A DNA stretch of 40,287 nt from SIG710 sp045651985 (lineage in GTDB: Bacteria; Bacillota; Clostridia; Oscillospirales; CAG-272): assembly GCA_045651985.1 (NCBI GenBank), contig JAZRTK010000023.1, forward strand, positions 1 to 40,287. The letters are read 5' to 3'. A program made the position numbers and the translations under genes. Shown one piece after another: positions 1 through 8,598 of this stretch (position 1 is its first letter; each line of letters begins with the position of its first letter). The notes under the pieces were generated by a model. It ran no database searches. It was given only the letters and a program-made list of their open reading frames with translations, and was not told the DNA's origin.

Positions 1-726
1 GCACAGGCGGTAGCGGCTCTGGCTTACGGCACTGAAAGCGTCCCAAAGGTCGACAAGATAGTAGGCCCGGGCAACGCATTCGTGGCAGAAGCCAAAAAGC
101 AGGTATTCGGTCAGGTGTCGATCGACATGATAGCAGGTCCCAGCGAAATTCTTATTGTTGCCGACGGCGAGACAAATCCCCGCCACGCGGCATCTGACCT
201 GCTCTCTCAGGCAGAGCACGACAGACTTGCAAGCGCAGTTCTCGTAACCGATTCCATGGAATTGGCACAGGCAGTATCCGAGGAGCTTGAGCGTCAGATC
301 CCCATGCTTGAACGCGCGGATATCGCACGCGAGTCTATTGACGTAGGCGGCAAAATAATTGTCGCAGACACACTTGACGCGGCTATTGAAATAGCAAACG
401 AAATAGCTCCCGAGCATCTGGAGCTATGCGTTGCAAATCCCTTTGATTACCTTGATAAAATACGCCACGCAGGCTCTATCTTCATGGGCAGAAACTGCCC
501 CGAAGCGCTGGGTGACTACATGGCAGGTCCCAACCACACCCTGCCCACAAGCGGCACAGCAAAGTTCTCCAGCCCTCTGTCGGTGGACGATTTCATAAAG
601 AAGACCCAGTACACATACTACACAAAGGAAGCACTTGCAAAAATAGCGTATGACGTTGAGTACTTTGCCACAAAGGAAGGTCTCACCGCTCACGCAAAGA
701 GCGCGGTCATCAGACTTGAGGACTGA
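1..726 (+). CDS. hisD: Histidinol dehydrogenase HisD, C-terminal part (5' end outside window)
   Basis: The reading frame is open from base 1, so the gene starts upstream of the window; about 241 residues remain of a family near 430. HisD oxidises L-histidinol to L-histidine in two NAD-dependent steps, the last reactions of the pathway, in the cytosol. The visible part holds the expected active-site residues: SQAEHD (zinc-site Gln and His), PEHLE (catalytic Glu-His), GDYMAGPNHTLPTSG (zinc Asp) and GLTAHAKS (last zinc His). The internal GTG at 82 is not a start, because conserved sequence (GTESVPKVDKIVGPGN) lies before it. hisC follows after 2 bases, so this is an operon member. Confidence 0.97.
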   Translation, partial: AQAVAALAYGTESVPKVDKIVGPGNAFVAEAKKQVFGQVSIDMIAGPSEILIVADGETNPRHAASDLLSQAEHDRLASAVLVTDSMELAQAVSEELERQIPMLERADIARESIDVGGKIIVADTLDAAIEIANEIAPEHLELCVANPFDYLDKIRHAGSIFMGRNCPEALGDYMAGPNHTLPTSGTAKFSSPLSVDDFIKKTQYTYYTKEALAKIAYDVEYFATKEGLTAHAKSAVIRLED

Positions 727-728
727 AA

Positions 729-1784
729 ATGAGCAGATTTTTAAGCAAAAAATACGGCTCCTTGGTCCCCTACACCCCAGGTGAACAGCCAAAGGAACGC
801 AAATTTATAAAACTCAACACAAACGAATCCCCTTTCCCCCCGTCAAAAAAAGCCGTTGAGTACGCGGCAAGAGCAGCAGAAAGCCTTCAGCTTTACTCCG
901 ATCCCGAGTGCACGCAGCTCCACGCCAAGTTTGCACAGGTCAGCGGTGTGACTCCCGATATGGTGCTTGCCACCAACGGCTCGGACGAAATTCTTAATTT
1001 CGCTTTCATGGCGTTCTGCGACAAGGACACACCCGCAGTATTTGCCGACATCACCTACGGCTTTTACTCGGTATTTGCCGAGATAAATTCCCTGCCCTCA
1101 AAGATCATACCTCTGCGCGGGGATTTTACCATCAATATAGAGGACTATTTTGACGCCAAGGGAACGATATTTATCGCAAACCCCAACGCGCCCACGGGAA
1201 TTGCCCTGACCCAAAACGAGATCGAGCTTATCCTCAAAAACAACCCCGACAACGTGGTTGTCATCGACGAGGCTTACGTTGATTTTGGCGGCGAGAGCTG
1301 TGTTCCCCTTACAAAGAAGTACAAAAACCTGCTGGTCACCCAGACCTTTTCAAAATCCCGCTCAATGGCGGGCGCAAGACTTGGCTTTGGCATAGGCTCA
1401 CCTGAGCTTATCTGTGACCTGCGGTCAATAAAGTACTCAACCAACCCCTACAACGTGAATTCCATGACAATGTGCGCAGGTATCGGTCAGCTTGAAGACG
1501 AGGAGACCACCCGAAAAAACTGCAGGATTATCGCCGAGAATCGCGATCATCTTACAAGCGCGCTTCGCTCACTGGGGTTTGACGTGACCGATTCAAAAAC
1601 CAATTTCGTGTTCGCGAAATCAAGCAAAATAAGCGGTGTGGACCTCTACTCTGCTCTCCGTGAGCGAGGAATTCTCGTCCGTCATTTTACAGCCGAGAAG
1701 ATCGCTCAATACAACCGCATAACGGTCGGAACCCGTGAGCAGGTTGACGCACTGATTCAAGCAATAAAGGATATTTTATCATAA
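729..1784 (+). CDS. hisC: Histidinol-phosphate aminotransferase HisC
   Basis: Pyridoxal-phosphate, fold-type I aminotransferase of 351 residues, the usual family length. It transfers an amino group from glutamate to imidazole-acetol phosphate to give histidinol phosphate. Visible motifs are the N-terminal LNTNESPFPP substrate loop, NPNAPTG (151-157), DEAY (Asp180, Tyr183, cofactor ring contacts) and TFSKSRSMAGARLGFG with the Schiff-base lysine at about K209. The ATG at 729 lies 2 bases after the hisD stop, so translation is probably coupled; a weak GAGG precedes it inside hisD. The histidine-operon context separates it from other class II aminotransferases with the same fold. Confidence 0.96.
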   Translation: MSRFLSKKYGSLVPYTPGEQPKERKFIKLNTNESPFPPSKKAVEYAARAAESLQLYSDPECTQLHAKFAQVSGVTPDMVLATNGSDEILNFAFMAFCDKDTPAVFADITYGFYSVFAEINSLPSKIIPLRGDFTINIEDYFDAKGTIFIANPNAPTGIALTQNEIELILKNNPDNVVVIDEAYVDFGGESCVPLTKKYKNLLVTQTFSKSRSMAGARLGFGIGSPELICDLRSIKYSTNPYNVNSMTMCAGIGQLEDEETTRKNCRIIAENRDHLTSALRSLGFDVTDSKTNFVFAKSSKISGVDLYSALRERGILVRHFTAEKIAQYNRITVGTREQVDALIQAIKDILS

Positions 1785-1800
1785 AGGAACGGATAAAAAT

Positions 1801-2388
1801 ATGAGAACATCTGAAATCATTCGCAAAACAGCGGAAACGGAAATAAAGCTTTCCCTTGACCTTGACGGCACGGGTAAGTGCGACATCGACACGGGCTGCG
1901 GTTTTCTTGACCACATGCTCACACTGTTTTCCCGCCATGCAAGATTTGATTTGGCGGTAAAATGCACAGGCGACGTCAAGGTAGACTATCATCACACAGT
2001 CGAAGACATCGGAATATGTCTCGGTACAGCTATTGACGAAGCTCTGGGTGGCAAAAAGGGCATCTGTCGTTACGGCTCAATGATGCTTCCCATGGACGAG
2101 GCGCTTATTACCGCCGCGCTGGATATTTCGGGCAGAAGCTATCTTGCATACGGTCTTGATATTCCCGCCGAAAAGGTCGGAGATTTTGACACCGAGCTCT
2201 GCGAGGAATTCTGGCAGGCATTTATACGCACGTCCAAAATCACCCTGCACGTAGTTCAAAATGCCGGCAGAAATTCCCACCACATAATCGAGGGCACGTT
2301 CAAGGCGGTGGCACGCGCACTCCGCGCAGCTGTCAAGATAGACCCCGAGCTTGGTGACGAAATTCCCTCAACGAAAGGCGTTCTTTGA
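1801..2388 (+). CDS. hisB: Imidazoleglycerol-phosphate dehydratase HisB (monofunctional)
   Basis: A 195-residue monofunctional dehydratase that removes water from imidazole glycerol phosphate to give imidazole-acetol phosphate. The Mn-binding histidine motifs are all present: FLDHML (His38), HHTVEDIG (His64-65) and SHHIIEGTFKA (His160-161). The N-terminal phosphatase domain of enterobacterial HisB is absent, which agrees with a separate PHP-type phosphatase at the end of this operon. An AAGGAACGG ribosome site precedes the ATG. Its stop codon overlaps the hisH start as TGATG. Confidence 0.96.
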   Translation: MRTSEIIRKTAETEIKLSLDLDGTGKCDIDTGCGFLDHMLTLFSRHARFDLAVKCTGDVKVDYHHTVEDIGICLGTAIDEALGGKKGICRYGSMMLPMDEALITAALDISGRSYLAYGLDIPAEKVGDFDTELCEEFWQAFIRTSKITLHVVQNAGRNSHHIIEGTFKAVARALRAAVKIDPELGDEIPSTKGVL

Positions 2389-2996
2389 TGATAGCAGTTG
2401 TTGATTACGGCGTAGGAAACCTCTTTTCCCTGGTCAGCTCTCTGGCTGCCGTCGGTGCCGATGCCGTCGTTACGGGAGACGCCGACACGTTACGCAAAGC
2501 CGACAAAATAATCCTTCCCGGTGTGGGAGCCTTCGGCGACGCGGCGGCAAAGCTGCGCGCAACGGGACTTGATAAAGTAATAATCGAAGAAGCCAAAGCG
2601 GGAAAACCTCTGCTTGGAATCTGCCTTGGGATGCAGCTGCTCCTTGAGCGCAGCTTTGAGTACGGCGAGCACTCAGGGCTTGGACTTATCGAGGGCGACA
2701 TCGTGCCCATTTCAAACGTTATCCCCGCCGACCTAAAAATTCCCCACATCGGTTGGAACGCTCTGACATTCACCGAAAACAAGTCCCCTCTGTTCAAATA
2801 TATAAACGAGGGCGACCACGTTTACTTCGTCCACTCATACTACGGTGCAAATTGCGAAAAGAACACTGTCGCCGTTTCGGAATACGGCGCGTATCTGACC
2901 GCCGCCGTGGCGAAAGACAACGTAATGGGCTGTCAGTTCCACCCCGAAAAAAGCGGCACGGTAGGCTTAAATATTCTCCGCGCCTTTTGCGAATAA
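2388..2996 (+). CDS. hisH: Imidazole glycerol phosphate synthase, glutaminase subunit HisH
   Basis: Class I glutamine amidotransferase of 202 residues. It hydrolyses glutamine and passes ammonia to HisF. The nucleophile is Cys79 in GICLGMQLL, and the His-Glu pair is in CQFHPEKSG near the C-terminus; the oxyanion-strand motif PGVGAFGD is also present. I chose the ATG at 2388, which shares one base with the hisB stop, over the in-frame TTG at 2385: it gives the standard MIAVVDYGVGN start. hisA follows 18 bases later, and hisF, its partner subunit, is two genes downstream. Confidence 0.96.
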   Translation: MIAVVDYGVGNLFSLVSSLAAVGADAVVTGDADTLRKADKIILPGVGAFGDAAAKLRATGLDKVIIEEAKAGKPLLGICLGMQLLLERSFEYGEHSGLGLIEGDIVPISNVIPADLKIPHIGWNALTFTENKSPLFKYINEGDHVYFVHSYYGANCEKNTVAVSEYGAYLTAAVAKDNVMGCQFHPEKSGTVGLNILRAFCE

Positions 2997-3014
2997 CCCA
3001 AAAAGAGGTACAAA

Positions 3015-3728
3015 ATGTTAATTTTCCCCGCAATAGATCTGTACGGCGGCAAGGCTGTACGCTTGCTTCACGGCGACTACGATAAAATGACTGTCTACTC
3101 TGACAATCCGCCCACTTTAGCAAAGGATTTTGCTCTGAAGGGCGCAACCTGTCTCCATTTGGTGGACCTTGAGGGCGCACGTGACGGCACGACGCCAAAC
3201 CTTGAAACAATAAAGAAGATAATTGCCGATTCGGGTCTTTTTACCGAGGTCGGCGGCGGTATCCGATCAATGGAGACCGTTGAAAAATACCTGTCGGCGG
3301 GCATTGACCGCGTGATCTTAGGCACCGCCGCCGTAAAGGACCGCGCTTTCCTGCTTGAAGCACTGAAAAAATACGGCGAAAAGATCGCCGTGGGCATCGA
3401 TATAAAGGACGGAAAGGTGGCAATAAAAGGTTGGACCGAGACCGCCGATATCACCGCCGAGAATTTTTTTTCAGACATGGAAAATATCGGAGTTAAAACC
3501 ATAATATGCACGGATATTTCAAAGGACGGTGCCATGCAAGGCGCAAATCACGGTCTGTACCTTGCTCTGTCTGAGAGATTCAAGGTCAACATCATCGCGT
3601 CAGGCGGAGTTTCCTCAATTGAGGACGTGTCCCGCCTGCGAAAAATGAATATGCACGGCGCGATCATCGGAAAGGCTTATTACGTTGGCGCGATCGATCT
3701 GGCAGAAGCTATCGAGGTGGCAAAATGA
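3015..3728 (+). CDS. hisA: ProFAR isomerase HisA
   Basis: A 237-residue beta/alpha-barrel isomerase that opens the ribose of ProFAR to PRFAR. The first catalytic Asp lies in FPAIDLYGGKAVRL (Asp8) and the second in VGIDIKDGKVAIKGW. The phosphate-binding glycine motifs of both half-barrels are visible (GGGIRS and SGGVSS), as expected from the duplicated half-barrel. GAGGTACAAA precedes the ATG as the ribosome site. The stop overlaps the hisF start by four bases (ATGA), a sign of translational coupling. Confidence 0.96.
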   Translation: MLIFPAIDLYGGKAVRLLHGDYDKMTVYSDNPPTLAKDFALKGATCLHLVDLEGARDGTTPNLETIKKIIADSGLFTEVGGGIRSMETVEKYLSAGIDRVILGTAAVKDRAFLLEALKKYGEKIAVGIDIKDGKVAIKGWTETADITAENFFSDMENIGVKTIICTDISKDGAMQGANHGLYLALSERFKVNIIASGGVSSIEDVSRLRKMNMHGAIIGKAYYVGAIDLAEAIEVAK

Positions 3729-4486
3729 TAACGAAAAGAATTATCCCCTGTCTTGACGTAAAGAACGGACGGGTAGTAAAAGGTGTAAATTTTGAAGGGC
3801 TGGGCGATGTGGCTTCACCCGTGGAGCTTGCCAAATTTTACAGCGAGTGCGGCGCCGACGAGCTCGTTTTCTACGACATCACCGCATCTGCCGAGGGCCG
3901 CGAGCTTTTCACCGACATTTTGCGGGATCTTGCGCGATCGGTGTTCATTCCGCTGACCGTCGGAGGCGGCATAAATACTCTTGCCGACTTTGACCGCGTT
4001 CTCAAATGCGGTGCCGACAAGGTAAGCGTAAATTCGGGCGCCATAAAAAATCCCTCGCTCATAGCCGATGCGGCAAAGCGATACGGCGACCAGTGCGTGG
4101 TGCTTTCCTGCGACATAAAGCGTGTTGACGGGGTTTTTCGCGTGTTTGCCAAGGGCGGACGTGAAAACACAGGCATGGAGGCGATCGAATGGATCCGCCG
4201 CGGCGCCGAGTCCGGTGCGGGCGAGATCGTGGTGAACTCTATCGACACCGACGGTGTCAAAGGCGGCTTCGACCTTGAAATGCTCGATGCCGTATGCAAC
4301 GCTGTCAGCGTTCCCGTTATCGCATCGGGCGGCGCGGGCTGTATGGACGATTTCACAAAATTGTTCAAAGCCCTCCCCAAGGTCGATGCAGGTCTTGCAG
4401 CATCAATTTTCCACTTCGGAGAAGTTAAAATTAAAGACCTCAAGGAAGAACTTAAACGAAACGACATTCCCGTAAGAATTCTTTAA
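3725..4486 (+). CDS. hisF: Imidazole glycerol phosphate synthase, cyclase subunit HisF
   Basis: A 253-residue beta/alpha barrel. It uses ammonia from HisH to convert PRFAR to imidazole glycerol phosphate plus AICAR. The catalytic Asp is in IPCLDVKNGRVVKG (Asp11), and the second is in VVLSCDIKRVDG. The family motifs GGGIN, ADKVSVNSGAI and VPVIASGGAG are intact. It starts inside the hisA stop (ATGA overlap). An AATAGGAG ribosome site for hisIE follows its stop. Nothing looks truncated. Confidence 0.97.
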   Translation: MITKRIIPCLDVKNGRVVKGVNFEGLGDVASPVELAKFYSECGADELVFYDITASAEGRELFTDILRDLARSVFIPLTVGGGINTLADFDRVLKCGADKVSVNSGAIKNPSLIADAAKRYGDQCVVLSCDIKRVDGVFRVFAKGGRENTGMEAIEWIRRGAESGAGEIVVNSIDTDGVKGGFDLEMLDAVCNAVSVPVIASGGAGCMDDFTKLFKALPKVDAGLAASIFHFGEVKIKDLKEELKRNDIPVRIL

Positions 4487-4502
4487 TAGGAGATTTTATC
4501 AT

Positions 4503-5153
4503 ATGTTAGACATCGAAAAGCTGAAATTTGACGAAAAGGGACTCATTCCCGCAATAGTTGTTGATTCCGTTACAAAAAAGGTGCTCACTCTTGCATACAT
4601 GAACCGCGAGAGCCTTCAAATATCAATGGAAAAGGGCTTGACCTGCTTTTGGAGCCGTTCACGTAAGGAGCTTTGGCTGAAAGGGGAGACCAGCGGAAAC
4701 TACCAGCACATCGTTTCCATCACCGCCGACTGCGACTGCGACGCGCTGACGGTGGTAGTTGAGCCCGACGGTCCCGCTTGCCACACAGGTTCATTTTCCT
4801 GCTTTGAAAATCCCGTTTGGCAAAGCGAGGAGCTTCATGAGTTCTCCCTGCAGGGTCTTATGTCTCTCATCGAGGGCAGAAAGCTGAACCCTCAGGAAGG
4901 CTCCTACACCACATACCTTTTCAGCAAGGGGCTTGATAAGATACTCAAAAAGGTAGGCGAGGAGTGCACCGAGGTCATTATCGCCGCAAAGGCAGAGGAC
5001 AAAAAGGAAACTATCTACGAAATTGCAGACCTGGCTTACCACACCTTGGTGCTCATGACCGAGGCAGGGATCTCGGTTGAGGATATTCACCGCGAGCTGG
5101 CTTCCCGCCACGTCATCGACCACAAGGTAAAGCAGGAGAAAATGACAAAATGA
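4503..5153 (+). CDS. hisI: Bifunctional PR-AMP cyclohydrolase / PR-ATP pyrophosphatase HisIE
   Basis: A 216-residue fusion carrying out steps 2 and 3 of histidine synthesis. Residues about 1-105 form the HisI cyclohydrolase, with FWSRSRKELWLKGETSG and the metal/Cys motif DCDCDALTVVVEPDGPACHTG. Residues about 112-205 form the HisE pyrophosphohydrolase, an all-alpha MazG-like fold with GEECTEVIIAAK as the metal-binding Glu motif and EIADLAYH. The same fusion is common in Firmicutes and enterobacteria. The start at 4503 has AGGAG upstream at normal spacing. The stop overlaps the next gene by four bases (ATGA). Confidence 0.96.
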   Translation: MLDIEKLKFDEKGLIPAIVVDSVTKKVLTLAYMNRESLQISMEKGLTCFWSRSRKELWLKGETSGNYQHIVSITADCDCDALTVVVEPDGPACHTGSFSCFENPVWQSEELHEFSLQGLMSLIEGRKLNPQEGSYTTYLFSKGLDKILKKVGEECTEVIIAAKAEDKKETIYEIADLAYHTLVLMTEAGISVEDIHRELASRHVIDHKVKQEKMTK

Positions 5154-5887
5154 TCGGACGCGATCTTCACTGCCACACCGCCTTCTGCGACGGAAAAAAT
5201 ACTGCAGAGGAAATGGTTCTGGCAGCCATTGAAATGAGGTTGTCCACTATCGGCATATCCGAGCACGGGTACACGTCCTTTGACACAAGCTACTGCCTGT
5301 CCCCCCAAAAAACCGAGGAATATAAGGCGGAATTGCGCCGATTGAAGAAAAAATATTCGGGCAAGATCGAAGTGCTGATGGGCATTGAGTTTGACGCCCT
5401 CTCCGACCTTGACACGTCGGATTACGATTACGTCATCGGCTCGGCTCATTACGTCAAGTGCAGTGACAAATATCTGCCCGTCGACGAATCTCCTTCGGAC
5501 TTTGAGCGCATTTGCCGTGAATATTTCGGCGGTGATTATTATGCCTTCGCCGAGGAATATTACCGCACCGTAGCGACACTGGCAAACAAGAAAATCGATA
5601 TCGTCGGACATATTGACCTCATAACGAAGTTCAACGAGGAGAATCGTTTTTTTGACATGGAAGACCCCCGTTATCTTAAATCCGCGCAGAGTGCTATCGA
5701 CGCGCTTTTACCCTTGAACATTCCCTTTGAGATAAACACGGGTGCCATCTCTCGCGGCTATCGCTCCGAGCCTTACCCCTGCAAGGCTTTGCGCCATTAC
5801 ATAAAAGAAAAAGGCGGCACTCTGATTCTTTCAAGCGACGCCCACTCAAAGGAATTTCTTTGCTATAAATTTGAGGAACTTATATAA
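5150..5887 (+). CDS. hisK: PHP-family histidinol-phosphatase (HisK/HisJ type)
   Basis: A 245-residue PHP-domain phosphoesterase that probably removes phosphate from histidinol phosphate. The N-terminal metal motif is DLHCHTAFCDGKNTAEEM, followed by GISEHGYTSF, an internal MGIEFD, VGHIDLITKF and a C-terminal SSDAHS; together these are the multinuclear metal ligands of the family. It overlaps hisIE by four bases, and HisB here lacks a phosphatase domain, so this gene completes the pathway. PHP proteins can have other substrates, so the reaction is assigned from context plus family. It is the last gene before a strong terminator. Confidence 0.92.
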   Translation: MIGRDLHCHTAFCDGKNTAEEMVLAAIEMRLSTIGISEHGYTSFDTSYCLSPQKTEEYKAELRRLKKKYSGKIEVLMGIEFDALSDLDTSDYDYVIGSAHYVKCSDKYLPVDESPSDFERICREYFGGDYYAFAEEYYRTVATLANKKIDIVGHIDLITKFNEENRFFDMEDPRYLKSAQSAIDALLPLNIPFEINTGAISRGYRSEPYPCKALRHYIKEKGGTLILSSDAHSKEFLCYKFEELI

Positions 5888-5917
5888 AAAACACCGCACG
5901 AAGTGCGGTGTTTTTTT
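5885..5917. terminator. Bidirectional intrinsic terminator between hisK and mrdA
   Basis: A perfect 8-bp stem, CACCGCAC / GTGCGGTG, with a GAA loop. It has an A-run on the left and seven T on the right, so it can stop transcription from either side. It ends the histidine operon (+) and the zapA-to-mrdA cluster (-), whose last stop codon lies inside the T-run. Confidence 0.93.
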
Positions 5918-8000
5918 AATTATCAAGTCCGAAATAATTATCAAATATAGCCTTTACGGTGATTCCCGCGTCGGTACCGTTACTTCCCTGCTCGATTATG
6001 CAGGTGCTGACGATCTCGGGGTCGTCGTATGGTGCAAATGCCGTAAAAATAGCGTTGTCACTCATTTTCTCGCTGACCTGCGCCGTTCCCGTCTTGCCGC
6101 CGATGGCAATAGGATATTTTGAGAAAATTCTCTTAGCCGAGCCTTCTTGAGTCACGCTCTTCATTGCGCGACAAATGGTGTTATAGGTGCTGTTCGAGAT
6201 CTCGATCTCGTCAAGCACTACGGGCTGATATTCGTAGATCATCTCGTTTGTGTAATAGTGGCGAACGCTGGAAAGAAGGTGCGCCGAATATCTGGTCCCG
6301 CCGTTTGCAATCATGGCAATATAACAGCTTATCTGCATGGGGGTAAACAGGTTATCCGACTGTCCGATAGCCGCCTGCAGAGTGTCGCCGGGGTACCATT
6401 CAAGTCCCTTTGAGTCCCTGTATTCCTTTCCCGCCAGAATTCCCGTATACTCGGGAAGCTCAATTCCCGTGCTCACGCCCAGACCGAATTTTCTGGAATA
6501 CTCGTTCATCGTCTCAATGGTAAGCCGTCTGCCCACATCGTAAAAGAAATAGTTGCAGGAGACCTCAATAGCCCCCACTACGTTTATTGCCCCATGAGTG
6601 CCGCCGTTCTTAAGATAGACCCAGCAACGGGGGCCGTTTTCGTCATAATAGGTATAGCGGCCCTTTGTGACGATAGTGGTGTTAGGGGTGATTATCTTTT
6701 CCTCCAACGCCGCCGTGGCAACGCCTATCTTGAAGGTGGAGCCGGGCTGGTAAAGACCCATAGTCGCTCTGTTTAGCAGAGGTTTGAGCTCGTCTTCCCT
6801 CAAAGAGGAATAATTTTCATTGAATGTTTCAAGATCATAGGTTGGATTTGACGCCAGAGCGTAAATGTCGCCGTTGTTTGCACCGATGGCGGTAATTGCT
6901 CCCGCCGACGCGTCCTCACCGTCAAGGCTCCCCGCCGTCTGGTTTGCCTTGTCGCGGATATAAAGAATATTTTCCTTTAACGCGTCCTCGGCTGTGATCT
7001 GCATATCAATGTCGATAGTAAGCCACACATCGTTGCCGGGAATCGGCTCCTTTATGACCTTTTGGGAGAGAATGTTTCCGTTCTCGTCCTCCTCGATGAG
7101 CATTTTCCCGTCGGTACCGTGAAGGTATTGTTCAAAAACCTGCTCGCAACCCGAAATGCCCACGATAGCGTCCATATCGTAGCCAAGCTCTTTATAATAC
7201 TCCCAGTTTTCGGCGTGGATCTTGCCCACCCGCCCCAAAATGTGAGACGCGTAACTCGGGTATTCGTATTTTCTTGACGTCTCAGTCTTGATCTTAACAC
7301 CGCGAATATTGGATTCCTCAAAATAGGTCAGTATCTTTGCATCCGCATCAGCGGCAAAAACGTAAGGCTCGGCGGTGCTGAACTTTCTCAGGTCCATGGC
7401 AAAGCGCGCGCCGATAAGAAAGTCCACTTGGTTGGCAGTATAGACGGGCTCGCCGTCCTCCTCGGCGTCAAGAGCAAAGCGCTTGACGTAATATTCAGCC
7501 AGCTCGGATGCACGGATATCGCTGTCCATCTTCTTTTCCTTAAGCGTTTTCGCAAAATCGGACATATATGCCGCGTCAGCCAGCTTGCGCTCGTCATAAA
7601 TAAGGTTTGGATAGCTTCCCAAAAAAATACTGTCGGCGGAAAAATTGTTTTCAAAATCCCCAGCTTCCTCCAGCACCCGCTGTGCCTCAAGGATTGTAGC
7701 GTTTGACGCGTGGGCGCCGTGCGGCATCGACCCGTAATCAAACACCACGCTGTATTTATACTCGTTGGTTATAAGAGGCTTTCCGTTTCGGTCAAAGATC
7801 TCGCCTCTGTGGGCGGGGATAACTTCCGTGCGGGAGTTGGCGCTTACCAAAATTCCGCCGATGTATCTGTCGCGGTCTACCACCTGTATCCGCATGAGCA
7901 TGACCACGTAAAAGACAAGCATAACCGCAAGAAAAACGCCTACCGATGCTATTCGCAACAGATGGTGGGTCTTTCTCTCACCCTGTCTTTTCCCTTTCAT
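5916..8000 (-). CDS. mrdA: Penicillin-binding protein 2 (elongasome transpeptidase)
   Basis: Class B PBP of 694 residues that cross-links peptidoglycan during side-wall growth. There is one N-terminal membrane anchor (about 14-38), a dimerisation region and a C-terminal transpeptidase domain. The active-site motifs are STFK (Ser421, Lys424), SCN (481-483) and KTG (636-638). Many PBP2 proteins have Asp in the SxN position, so SCN here is the more general class B form. It is the last gene of the mre cluster, with 37 bases separating it from mreD, which supports PBP2 rather than a division or sporulation PBP. A good GGAGG lies before the ATG. Confidence 0.93.
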   Translation of the reverse strand: MKGKRQGERKTHHLLRIASVGVFLAVMLVFYVVMLMRIQVVDRDRYIGGILVSANSRTEVIPAHRGEIFDRNGKPLITNEYKYSVVFDYGSMPHGAHASNATILEAQRVLEEAGDFENNFSADSIFLGSYPNLIYDERKLADAAYMSDFAKTLKEKKMDSDIRASELAEYYVKRFALDAEEDGEPVYTANQVDFLIGARFAMDLRKFSTAEPYVFAADADAKILTYFEESNIRGVKIKTETSRKYEYPSYASHILGRVGKIHAENWEYYKELGYDMDAIVGISGCEQVFEQYLHGTDGKMLIEEDENGNILSQKVIKEPIPGNDVWLTIDIDMQITAEDALKENILYIRDKANQTAGSLDGEDASAGAITAIGANNGDIYALASNPTYDLETFNENYSSLREDELKPLLNRATMGLYQPGSTFKIGVATAALEEKIITPNTTIVTKGRYTYYDENGPRCWVYLKNGGTHGAINVVGAIEVSCNYFFYDVGRRLTIETMNEYSRKFGLGVSTGIELPEYTGILAGKEYRDSKGLEWYPGDTLQAAIGQSDNLFTPMQISCYIAMIANGGTRYSAHLLSSVRHYYTNEMIYEYQPVVLDEIEISNSTYNTICRAMKSVTQEGSAKRIFSKYPIAIGGKTGTAQVSEKMSDNAIFTAFAPYDDPEIVSTCIIEQGSNGTDAGITVKAIFDNYFGLDN

Positions 8001-8037
8001 TCGGACCGCCTCCTTTCGTCAGATTTAAAAATTAATA

Positions 8038-8580
8038 TCAGCCTTCCATTTCTCTGTTGTCAAAGAATCTGTGCCAGATAAGCCTCGTCAGGGCGTAAAA
8101 CGGCAGCGAACAGACAAAGGAAGAAAATATATATTTAAAGAATGTGCCTCTAAGATATTCAAAAAAAGCCGCGCCAACGGTCAAAGCCGCGTAAATGGCA
8201 GAGACCACACAACCGATTGCCAATGCCACGACCGTGGCAATGACCCAAGACAAAAAGTCGCGGCTGAGCACAGAGTAAGTCAGAAACGCGGCAAAAACAG
8301 CGATCAGCATATAAACAAGTGCCGACGCGGAAAATCCGCCCGTGCCGAGAGAGTCGATAATAAGACCTCCCATAATACCGCAAATGGTCGCCGACCGTTC
8401 GCCGTCATGAATGGCGATAGCCATAACGCAGGGAAGCACTATTTCCGGCACGACCCCAAAGGGCTGATACCGTGCAAGTATGCAGGTCTGCACAAGAGAT
8501 ATGGCAAACAGCCACAAAAACCACACTATGCTCTTTTTTGTCAACTTCTGCCAGGTAATGGGCGATCTTTGGCTGTTCAT
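8038..8580 (-). CDS. mreD: Rod shape-determining protein MreD
   Basis: A 180-residue integral membrane protein with about five or six hydrophobic segments. The family is poorly conserved, so the call rests on size, hydrophobicity, the motif ILARYQPFGVVPEIVLPC near the first loop, and its place between mreC and mrdA. MreD couples the cytoplasmic MreB filament to the MreC/PBP2/RodA wall-synthesis machine in the membrane. The ATG has AAGGAGG in front of it. The gap to mreC is 18 bases. Confidence 0.88.
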   Translation of the reverse strand: MNSQRSPITWQKLTKKSIVWFLWLFAISLVQTCILARYQPFGVVPEIVLPCVMAIAIHDGERSATICGIMGGLIIDSLGTGGFSASALVYMLIAVFAAFLTYSVLSRDFLSWVIATVVALAIGCVVSAIYAALTVGAAFFEYLRGTFFKYIFSSFVCSLPFYALTRLIWHRFFDNREMEG

Positions 8581-8598
8581 GCGCTTCCTCCTTAGATT

